Part shown: piece by piece, positions 18,024 through 25,110 of the stretch
Layout of the letters: every line of letters begins with the position of its first letter
Numbering within the stretch: the first letter of the stretch is position 1
Assembly: GCF_000517625.1 (NCBI RefSeq)
Contig: NZ_CP007058.1
Location: 108,664-172,663, forward strand
Direction of reading: 5' to 3'
Length of the DNA: 64,000 bases
DNA from: Halostagnicola larsenii XH-48
Lineage (GTDB): Archaea > Halobacteriota > Halobacteria > Halobacteriales > Natrialbaceae
Program-made: the position numbers and the translations under genes
Notes under the pieces: generated by a model
What the model was told of the DNA's origin: nothing
Databases searched by the model: none
What the model saw: the letters and a program-made list of their open reading frames with translations, nothing else

Positions 18024-19865
18024 TTACTCGTTGCTGTCGTCACCGTCGGTTTCGGTACCCTCGTCGGCGCTCGGTGACACTGTGTACGGTCGCATCATGT
18101 CGTGGTCTTCATGCTCGAGCATGTGACAATGCCACATGTACTCGCCCGTCTGATCGCTGAACAGCCCTTCGTACTCCCCGAAGTGAACGATTACGTGGAC
18201 CACTTCGCCGGGGTCGACGTTCACCACGTCGTTCCACCCCTGCTCGTACGGCGCGGGTTCCTCGAGTGCATCTAGTTCGATATCGTCTTCGTCTGGGTCG
18301 TAGTCCCCGATTCCCTGTCGCCCCAGCACCTGGAAGTGGACCAGGTGAAGGTGAATCGGATGGGACATTCCGGTTCGGTTGACGAAACTCCAAATTTCGG
18401 TGTCGCCGAGTGTCGGCTCCTCGGTAACAGCGTCGTTTACCATGTGACCCGAGGGATCGTCGGCGGTTCCCAGCAGGTGAAGCTTTCGGTCGTACTCATC
18501 AGTGTCGCCGGCGTTGAGCGTCAGATATCGCTCGTTATCGACGGAATCGGTCGGGATTTCGGGCACCTGCACTAACTCGCTGGGGAGGTCGTAGCTATCC
18601 GCTGTGGTTTCATCGTCGCCCACGTCGAAGAGCATGATCTCGGGCAGCGGAACGAGGTCGTCGTCCGGATTGTCCGCTTCACCCCGATACAGCGCGGGCG
18701 CGTCGTTGTGAAGAAGCAGGGTTTCGCCTGCGTACTCACTGAAATCGACGACGACGTCGGCTCGCTGGCCGCCGGATAGCTCGAGGCGGTCTCCAACCTC
18801 GACCGGTTCGGAGAGAAGCCCCCCGTCGTTTCCAATCTGGACGAACTGCGGTCCGTCAGCGTCGAGTTCGCCCGACGATTCGTCGTACTGGAGGAGCTTG
18901 AGGTTGTAGTATCGACTGTTCGCGCCGTTGAGGAGTCGGAGCCGATACGACCGGGGCTCAACCGAGAGCCGAGGCCACGCTTTTCCGTTGACGACCGACG
19001 TATCGCCGTAGAACTGTGGAACGATACTCGGGTCTGGATACGATCCGTCGCCGATATCCTGTTCCTCAGAGATAGCGGTCGGATAGAACAACGATCCGTC
19101 TTCGTTGAAGCTTCGGTCCTGCAGGACGATCGGGACTTCGTATTCGCCATCGGGAAGGTCGAGATTTTGTTCGCGCTCGCTGCGAAGGAGATAGAACCCA
19201 GCGAGACCGGCGTACACGTTTAACCGCGTGATTCCGAGCGCGTGATCGTGATACCATAGCGTCGATGCTGGTTGATCGTTTGCGTAGTAGTCGTCTTTGG
19301 ACTCGAACTCGGGTCCCGTCTCCGCGAAGTCTCGAGTGTACCACGCCTGTGCGTGACCGTCGCTTTCAGCTTCGACGTTCCCGCCGTGAAGGTGAGTTAC
19401 TGCGTGTACGCCTTCCGTATCGTACGGGATTATGTCACTGTGAATCGACGTATCGACGGGGAGGAGGTGTTCGTCCGGGAGGTTGTTCTGCCACCGAACC
19501 CGGATCGGTTCCCCCTGCTGGGCCTCGATAGTTGGACCTGGGAACCCCCCGCCGTATCCCCAGACAGTCGTCGCCGGAAGATCGGAGTGGAGTTGCTGTT
19601 CGGTTTCGCTCATCTCCACTTCGTAGTAGGGATCTCCCTCTTTCGTCCCCGTCGGTTCGAGGACACCTGGTCGAGGGAGGTCGTCGACCCACTTCTCGAG
19701 ATCAGGCGACGAGTGGGTCGTTATCGTCTCTGCGGTCTCGGTTTCCTCCGGTTCCGTGTTATCCATCGTACAGCCTGCGAGCGCAGCGATACCCGTTGCA
19801 CCGGACGCGACGAGGAGTTTCCGCCGCGATAAGTTCGGTTTGAACGGCCCTGTGGATCCTCTCAT
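18024..19865 (-). CDS. Multicopper oxidase, Tat lipoprotein
   Basis: The 613-residue protein begins with a twin-arginine leader (SRRKLLVASG at about 13-22) ending in a lipobox ALAGC, giving a predicted lipid-anchored C32. All four copper-binding motifs are present: HLHGG at 158-162, WYHDH at 204-208, HPIHLH at 502-507 and HCHMLEHEDHDM at 579-590, with C580, H585 and M590 for the type 1 site. It should couple oxidation of a phenolic, metal or bilirubin-like substrate to reduction of oxygen to water, as in laccase/CotA. The frame extends to 20603 but the extra part covers the promoter and the divergent gene. A role in copper or manganese handling is plausible but not shown. Confidence 0.93.
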   Translation of the reverse strand: MRGSTGPFKPNLSRRKLLVASGATGIAALAGCTMDNTEPEETETAETITTHSSPDLEKWVDDLPRPGVLEPTGTKEGDPYYEVEMSETEQQLHSDLPATTVWGYGGGFPGPTIEAQQGEPIRVRWQNNLPDEHLLPVDTSIHSDIIPYDTEGVHAVTHLHGGNVEAESDGHAQAWYTRDFAETGPEFESKDDYYANDQPASTLWYHDHALGITRLNVYAGLAGFYLLRSEREQNLDLPDGEYEVPIVLQDRSFNEDGSLFYPTAISEEQDIGDGSYPDPSIVPQFYGDTSVVNGKAWPRLSVEPRSYRLRLLNGANSRYYNLKLLQYDESSGELDADGPQFVQIGNDGGLLSEPVEVGDRLELSGGQRADVVVDFSEYAGETLLLHNDAPALYRGEADNPDDDLVPLPEIMLFDVGDDETTADSYDLPSELVQVPEIPTDSVDNERYLTLNAGDTDEYDRKLHLLGTADDPSGHMVNDAVTEEPTLGDTEIWSFVNRTGMSHPIHLHLVHFQVLGRQGIGDYDPDEDDIELDALEEPAPYEQGWNDVVNVDPGEVVHVIVHFGEYEGLFSDQTGEYMWHCHMLEHEDHDMMRPYTVSPSADEGTETDGDDSNE

Positions 19866-19890
19866 AATACATGTGAGTGTACGAATCCCA

Positions 19891-19898
19891 CATATATG
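19891..19898 (-). promoter_or_regulatory. TATA box of the multicopper oxidase gene
   Basis: CATATATG is centred 29-30 bases upstream of the oxidase ATG at 19865, so the transcript would be nearly leaderless. It shares the 198-base divergent interval with the rhodanese-MBL promoter. Confidence 0.55.
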
Positions 19899-20030
19899 CG
19901 AGTAAAGCCAATTCCGACTTCGTAGGAATTCCACCAATCTATACGCTCGCCGAGGCCCTACTTCGAGGCCCCGTTCAAATCGTACTGTGCCAGGTATCGC
20001 TCGAGTCGACCGCCGATTCTCGGCCAAGGT

Positions 20031-20038
20031 TTTAATAA
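20031..20038 (+). promoter_or_regulatory. TATA box of the rhodanese-MBL gene
   Basis: TTTAATAA is centred about 29 bases before the ATG at 20064, predicting a leaderless or nearly leaderless transcript divergent from the multicopper oxidase. Confidence 0.5.
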
Positions 20039-20063
20039 CCGTTGTCGGGTAGTATTGTATATA

Positions 20064-21197
20064 ATGAGCAATATGAATCTCGACCCGGCGACTGTCGCTC
20101 GATGTCTCGAAGCGGGCGACCACACTGATCTCTTCGTTCTCGACGTGAGAAACGAAGCCGACTACGAGGAGTGGCATATCGAGGGGAGTACGAACCTCCC
20201 GATCTACGACGAATTGCTCGAGTACGATTACTCGACGCTCGAGGACCACATGGAAGACCTGCCGACCGACACGGAAATCGCGGTCGTCTGTGTCGCTGGC
20301 GTCACGTCGGCCCGGGCCGCGGAGTTCCTCCGCGAACACGGGTTCGACGCGAAATCGATCGACGATGGAATGAACGGCTGGGGCCGCGTCCATCGCTCGT
20401 ACGACCTCGCGGACGCAACCGATCTCAAGAATATTGTACAGGTCGTCCGTCCGGGAACGGGGTGTATCTCGTATCTCGTCCACGACGGTGACGAAGCGGT
20501 GGTCGTCGATCCGAGCCAGTACATCGATGAGTATCTGAACGCGGCAGACGAGCGCGACCTCGAGATTGTCGGCGTCGCCGATACGCACGCCCACGCCGAC
20601 CACGTTTCAGGTGCCCGCCGACTCGCCGGTGAACTCGACGTGCCGTACTACCTCCACGAAGCGGACGCAGGCGTCCTCAACGGCGTCACGGAACTCGCGG
20701 ACGGGGAGACGATAGCACTCGGCGAGCGCGAACTCGAGGTGTGCCACACGCCGGGTCACACGCCCGGAAGCGTTTCGTTTCTGTTCGGCGACGCGCTCCT
20801 TTCGGGCGACACGCTGTTCCTCCGGAGCGTCGGCCGTCCCGACCTCGAGGATAGCTCGGAGGACGCGATTCGGGAGGCCTCGAGCCGGCTATTCGATAGC
20901 CTCGAACGATTGACTGACCTCGAAGACGAGACGGTGGTGCTGCCCGGCCACTTCAGCGACGAATCGATTCGTCCGCTCGCGACCGAGCTCGGTAATCTTC
21001 GCGAAGAGGCGACCAACGAACTCCTGCGTTACGTCGAAGACGGAGATGAATCGTCGTTCGTCGAAACTATCGTCGAGAGTCTCGCGGACGAACCGGCCAA
21101 CTACAACGAGATCAAACAGATCAACTGGGGCAAAGAGCAGCCGGGTGGCGATGTCGAAGCTCTCGAGCTCGGGCCGAACAACTGCGCGGCGAACTAG
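20064..21197 (+). CDS. Rhodanese-metallo-beta-lactamase fusion, persulfide dioxygenase type
   Basis: The 377-residue protein joins an N-terminal rhodanese domain (about 1-115, active cysteine C76 in VCVAGVTSAR) to a metallo-beta-lactamase-fold dioxygenase domain (about 122-377). The metal motif THAHADH is at 174-180, with further ligands H232 in GHTPGS and D249 in SGDT. This matches ETHE1-like persulfide dioxygenases, which oxidise a low-molecular-weight thiol persulfide to sulfite. In most fusions the rhodanese is C-terminal or separate, so the order here is noteworthy. Haloarchaea use gamma-glutamylcysteine instead of glutathione, which would be the likely carrier. The frame begins at 20055, but the ATG at 20064 fits the TATA spacing. 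Confidence 0.88.
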   Translation: MSNMNLDPATVARCLEAGDHTDLFVLDVRNEADYEEWHIEGSTNLPIYDELLEYDYSTLEDHMEDLPTDTEIAVVCVAGVTSARAAEFLREHGFDAKSIDDGMNGWGRVHRSYDLADATDLKNIVQVVRPGTGCISYLVHDGDEAVVVDPSQYIDEYLNAADERDLEIVGVADTHAHADHVSGARRLAGELDVPYYLHEADAGVLNGVTELADGETIALGERELEVCHTPGHTPGSVSFLFGDALLSGDTLFLRSVGRPDLEDSSEDAIREASSRLFDSLERLTDLEDETVVLPGHFSDESIRPLATELGNLREEATNELLRYVEDGDESSFVETIVESLADEPANYNEIKQINWGKEQPGGDVEALELGPNNCAAN

Positions 21198-21234
21198 GTC
21201 CCGACGGTTTTAGGTTAGCCAAAATAAAATTCTC

Positions 21235-21239
21235 TTTTT
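21235..21239 (+). terminator. Oligo-T terminator after the rhodanese-MBL gene
   Basis: A TCTCTTTTTG tract 38 bases after the stop, preceded by an A-rich segment, fits an archaeal intrinsic terminator. It would separate this gene from the ZIP transporter. Confidence 0.4.
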
Positions 21240-21275
21240 GGAAAGGCCCTTTGCCAACTCGCTCATAGTAGTCGT

Positions 21276-22193
21276 ATGGCACTCGTCGAGAACCTCCTCA
21301 TCGTGTTCGTCGCCGGCCTGCTCACCGCGCTGGCGACTGGGATCGGCGCGTTGCCGTTCTTCTTCGTCGACGATTTCAGCGACCGGTGGAACGTGGGCCT
21401 GTGGGGGGTCGCTTCGGGGATCATGGTCACGGTGTCCGTCCTGGGTCTCGTCGACGAAGGGCTCGCATACGCCTCGAGCGGGTTTCCGACACTTCTAATC
21501 GGTGGGCTGTTCGCTGGTGTTATACTGGTCGAGGTTTCCGACAGAGTACTCAACGGCGTCACCCTCGGCACCGACGGCCCCGAAATCGACCACCGGTACG
21601 AAGACGACAGTGGGATCGACGAGGACGAGGAAATACAGCCCAACGGCACCAGCCACAGCCACGACGAGCCGCCGCTCGAGGCCAAAGCGTTTGCCAACGG
21701 CGACCCGAAAACGTTGATCCTCATTCTGGGAATTCTCACCGTTCACAGCTTTCCCGAAGGGGTCGCGGTCGGCGTCTCGTTCGCCGAACTGGGACTCGAG
21801 GGCGGCATCTCGGTGCTCGGTCTTTCGATTCCGTTGCTCGCGGTGTTCATGACGGTCGCCATTTCTATCCACAACGTTCCGGAGGGGACCGCTATCGCCA
21901 TCCCGATGCGAGCGATGGGACTCTCTAACTGGCGCATGGTCGGCGCGGCAGTCTTCTCGAGTCTCCCCCAACCGATCGGCGCGGTGATCGCGTTCGTGTT
22001 CGTCTCGTGGGCCGAGGCGTTTCTGCCGTTCGGATTCGGGTTCGCCGCCGGCGCGATGGTCTACCTGGTCGCGACGGAATTCGTCCCCGAAGCGCTCGAA
22101 ACCGGCGCGGAGTTGCCCAACGGCGGTCGATACGAACTCGTCGCCGGATTCGCCGCAGGCGTCGTGGCGATGTTGCCGGTTGTGGTAGTCTAA
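21276..22193 (+). CDS. ZIP-family divalent metal transporter
   Basis: The 305-residue membrane protein has the two ZIP metal-site motifs, HSFPEG at about 158-163 and HNVPEG at about 195-200, in neighbouring helices. About eight hydrophobic segments are visible. The loop between helices 3 and 4 (about 100-145) is acidic and contains HSHDE, a typical variable metal-binding loop. ZIP proteins move zinc, iron or manganese into the cytoplasm. The nearest family group is GufA-like. It lies between a persulfide dioxygenase and a disulfide reductase, so metal supply to these enzymes is a reasonable guess. Confidence 0.9.
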   Translation: MALVENLLIVFVAGLLTALATGIGALPFFFVDDFSDRWNVGLWGVASGIMVTVSVLGLVDEGLAYASSGFPTLLIGGLFAGVILVEVSDRVLNGVTLGTDGPEIDHRYEDDSGIDEDEEIQPNGTSHSHDEPPLEAKAFANGDPKTLILILGILTVHSFPEGVAVGVSFAELGLEGGISVLGLSIPLLAVFMTVAISIHNVPEGTAIAIPMRAMGLSNWRMVGAAVFSSLPQPIGAVIAFVFVSWAEAFLPFGFGFAAGAMVYLVATEFVPEALETGAELPNGGRYELVAGFAAGVVAMLPVVVV

Positions 22194-22364
22194 ACCGTCT
22201 TTCGCGGCAGCTGTTACCCAGACCAGAACAGAGAGCGGGAGCGACAGTACTCGCTGTCTGGACGATTGCAATCGATCAGTATCGTTTCTCCCAGTCTCAA
22301 ATACGACCGATCAAACACCGAGAATCAGTAGTTAGATAACCGATAATTCCACACTAGCCGATAC

Positions 22365-22700
22365 ATGTCCCTCCTCGTCCCGCTCGTCGTAACCGGAACT
22401 ATCGCTGCGTCGGTTGTTTGTGTCATCGTTTACGTAGACACCGGTCGGCGTACCGTGACGACTGGACGATTCCTTCGAACAACCGTGCTCGGAGCAGCGG
22501 TTTTCGGCGGGTTTCTACTCCCGCACGTGTTTGAAACGCAACTCGAGTATCTCTATCTCGGGCGGATCAAACCAGAGCCCGTGCTCGTGTCGCCATATGA
22601 GTGGCTGCTAGTGAATATTGCGACAGGGGTACTCGTTTGCGTGACTGTGCTTTCCCTGTATTTCGTTGGGAGTCGGTACACGTCGGATGACGGATTTTGA
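22365..22700 (+). CDS. Three-helix membrane protein
   Basis: The 111-residue protein has hydrophobic segments at about residues 3-25, 38-55 and 80-102. The first acts as a possible signal-anchor, and the loop before the third is polar (RIKPEPVLVSPYEW). Its end overlaps open sequence before the reductase start, and only 46 bases separate the stop from the ATG at 22747. It may therefore be co-transcribed with the reductase. I recognise no family. Confidence 0.6.
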   Translation: MSLLVPLVVTGTIAASVVCVIVYVDTGRRTVTTGRFLRTTVLGAAVFGGFLLPHVFETQLEYLYLGRIKPEPVLVSPYEWLLVNIATGVLVCVTVLSLYFVGSRYTSDDGF

Positions 22701-22746
22701 CAATCTAGCCACGATGATTAATGGGACCGGTCGTGGTGGGCAGCCT

Positions 22747-24240
22747 ATGGACTCGGAGACAACGGAGTTCGATTTCCTCGTCATCGGTTCGGGTTCCGGA
22801 CTCGACGTGGCAGGCGCCCTCGCGAATCGCGGTGAGTCGGTAGCGGTCGTCGAAAAAGGCCCGCTCGGCGGTACCTGCCTCAATCGGGGCTGTATTCCCT
22901 CGAAACAACTGCTATACCACGCCGAAGTAATGGAGACCGTCGAGCGTGCCGAGGAATTCCGCATCCATACTGACGTAACCGGCGTCGACTTCGCCGATAT
23001 CATCCGTGAGGTGAACGAGGACGTCTCGAGCAGCGCCGACTCGATCCATCACGGTGTACGCACCTCGAGTCAACACACGCTGCTCGAGGGCGAGGGACGC
23101 TTCGTCGATGACCGAACGGTCGAGATTACCGACGGGCCCGACGCCGGCAGGCGCGCTCGAGCCGAGACGGTCCTCGTGGCGGCCGGGACGCGGCCGGTGA
23201 TTCCGCCGATGGATGGCATCGAGGCAGTCGATCACGTCACTAGCCGAGAGGCGCTCCAGTTGGAAACGCCGCCCGAGGATCTGGTAATTGTCGGGGGCGG
23301 CTACGTCGCGGCCGAACTCGCACACTTTTTCGGGACGTTCGGCAGTGACGTGTCGATCGTAGGCCGGCGTCGCCACCTTCTCCCCGCAGCGGACGAAGAT
23401 GTCGCCGCTGCGTTCACCGAGCGCTACGCCGATCGGTTCGACGTCCACACCGGCTACGAAGCCGTCGCAGCCGCCGAATCCGACGGCGAGGTGACTCTCG
23501 AGGCCCGGCAATACCCGCCGGCGTGGGACGACGCGTCCGAGCGCGACGACGTGACCGTAACCGGGGACACGCTGCTCGTCGCAGCAGGCAGGCAGCCGAA
23601 CACGGATCTACTGAACCTCGAGGCTACGGGCGTCGAAACCGACGATTTCGGCTTCGTCGAGACCGACGAGTACCTCCGCACGACGGCCGACGGAATCTGG
23701 GCGCTGGGAGATATCGTCGGGGAGTATCTGCTGAAACACAACGCGAATCACGAGGCACAAACCGTCGTTCGCAACCTGCTCGGGGAGGATCTCGAGCCGG
23801 TGGACTACACCGCGATGCCGTTCGCCGTTTTCGGCTCGCCGGAGGTCGCTGGCGTCGGCGCACGCGAGCAGAATCTCGGCGACGCGGGACGAGACTATGC
23901 AACCGCTACCTATCGATACGAGGATACAGCCCGCGGACAGGCGATGAAGACCGACGGGTTCGTGAAGGTCATCATCGAACCGGATGGCGAAATCCTCGGC
24001 TGTCACATTATCGGTCACGACGCGTCGAACCTGATCGAGGAGGTCGTCGTCGCGATGAAAGCCGGCACGGGAACCGTCTGGGATATTCGCGAGTCGGTCC
24101 ACATTCACCCCGCGCTTTCGGAGGTGGTCGACCGAGCGTTTTCCGGACGATTCACGCGTCACGGGCCAGGTGCTCACGAGCATGAACACCACCACCACCA
24201 TGAGCACGATCACGGCCACGACGATCGCCAACACGAGTGA
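22747..24240 (+). CDS. FAD-dependent pyridine nucleotide-disulfide reductase with polyhistidine tail
   Basis: The 497-residue protein has an FAD-binding start DFLVIGSGSGLDVAG, the redox-active pair C44 and C49 in CLNRGCIPSK, an NAD(P)-binding VGGGYVAAELAHFF and the dimer-interface catalytic histidine region HIHPALSE. The overall pattern is that of dihydrolipoyl, mercuric, glutathione and bis-gamma-glutamylcystine reductases. The GSGSG N-terminus resembles mycothione reductase-type members. Haloarchaea use gamma-glutamylcysteine, so a bis-gamma-glutamylcystine reductase is the most attractive function. The last 25 residues (HEHEHHHHHEHDHGHDD) form an unusual metal-binding tail. The ATG at 22747 is the family-consistent start, and the frame is open to 22666. 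Confidence 0.85.
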   Translation: MDSETTEFDFLVIGSGSGLDVAGALANRGESVAVVEKGPLGGTCLNRGCIPSKQLLYHAEVMETVERAEEFRIHTDVTGVDFADIIREVNEDVSSSADSIHHGVRTSSQHTLLEGEGRFVDDRTVEITDGPDAGRRARAETVLVAAGTRPVIPPMDGIEAVDHVTSREALQLETPPEDLVIVGGGYVAAELAHFFGTFGSDVSIVGRRRHLLPAADEDVAAAFTERYADRFDVHTGYEAVAAAESDGEVTLEARQYPPAWDDASERDDVTVTGDTLLVAAGRQPNTDLLNLEATGVETDDFGFVETDEYLRTTADGIWALGDIVGEYLLKHNANHEAQTVVRNLLGEDLEPVDYTAMPFAVFGSPEVAGVGAREQNLGDAGRDYATATYRYEDTARGQAMKTDGFVKVIIEPDGEILGCHIIGHDASNLIEEVVVAMKAGTGTVWDIRESVHIHPALSEVVDRAFSGRFTRHGPGAHEHEHHHHHEHDHGHDDRQHE

Positions 24241-24264
24241 GTCACCTCGAGGTATCGATTCGGC

Positions 24265-24825
24265 TCACTCGAGCGTTCCAATCAGTAGAAAGGTCTCGAG
24301 TCGGGTGTCCTCGTATTCGATGTCGAACCCAGCGGCACGAAGGGCATCGGCCGCTTCATCGGCGCTGTAACGCTCGTCGACCGGCGGGCCGTCATCACCG
24401 GGACCCGTCGCCGACCAGTCGACGACGACGAGTCGACCGCCGGACGCGAGAACCCGTCGAATCTCCGCGAGCGCATCCTCGCTCGCGAACTCGTGGTAGG
24501 TCATCGTCGAGAACGCGACGTCGATAGCGCCGTCGTCGAACGGAAGGTCGCTCACGTCGCTGGTCACGAGGTCGACGGTCTCCGGAACGCCCTTCTCCCG
24601 ATAGTATTCGTGCATCTCCGCCTGAACGTCGACCGCGTAGACGGTGCCGGCGTGCGGTGCGACGTCGTCGGTGAAAAAGCCGGTCCCGCTGCCGAGGTCG
24701 GCGACAGTGTCGTCGGGTGAGAGCGAAAGCGCCCACAGCAGTTCCTCCGCCGAGAGGAACCGATACCGCCGCCCAGCCCGCTCTAACTTGTCGGCCCGGG
24801 ACGCATCGAACGTGTGGTACCCCAT
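24265..24825 (-). CDS. Class I SAM-dependent methyltransferase
   Basis: The 186-residue protein has the Rossmann motif I VADLGSGTGFFTDDV at about residues 41-55, motif II VYAVDVQAEM, and motif IV-like DVAFSTMTYHEF. This matches UbiE/arsenite methyltransferase-like enzymes (methyltransferase type 11). The N-terminal HTFDASRADKLER is typical of small archaeal members. The substrate is unknown. It ends convergently close to the reductase gene and follows a small gene by two bases on the same strand. Confidence 0.87.
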   Translation of the reverse strand: MGYHTFDASRADKLERAGRRYRFLSAEELLWALSLSPDDTVADLGSGTGFFTDDVAPHAGTVYAVDVQAEMHEYYREKGVPETVDLVTSDVSDLPFDDGAIDVAFSTMTYHEFASEDALAEIRRVLASGGRLVVVDWSATGPGDDGPPVDERYSADEAADALRAAGFDIEYEDTRLETFLLIGTLE

Positions 24826-24827
24826 CG

Positions 24828-25037
24828 TTACAGTACCTCGAGATTGTTTTCGTCGCGCTCACGGGTGCTGGTCTCGATCGGTCGACCTACTACCGCGGGG
24901 GAAAACGTCTCGCGGGCGTCCAACGGGCGGCGGTCACCACGGGCGGTCACGGTGTGCAGTGCTATCGAAGAGAACTCGGCTGGAACGTCAAATCCCACGC
25001 TCGAATCTAACTGACCAGGGTCGATGAGCGCCGTCAT
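24828..25037 (-). CDS. Small protein upstream of and coupled to the methyltransferase
   Basis: An ATG at 25037 opens a 69-residue frame ending two bases before the methyltransferase start. The protein is acidic, with FDVPAEFSSIALHTV as the most family-like segment, and has no membrane helix. The close spacing suggests co-translation with the methyltransferase. The open frame continues upstream to 25148 but overlaps the end of the neighbouring kinase gene. No family is recognised. The operon-like spacing is the main support. Confidence 0.6.
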   Translation of the reverse strand: MTALIDPGQLDSSVGFDVPAEFSSIALHTVTARGDRRPLDARETFSPAVVGRPIETSTRERDENNLEVL

Positions 25038-25110
25038 ACTGTGTAGTGTTGGGCCAGTTACGAAAATCACTTCTGGTCCTGCGCCTACTGTATTACAGTG
25101 ATTGGGCGGA

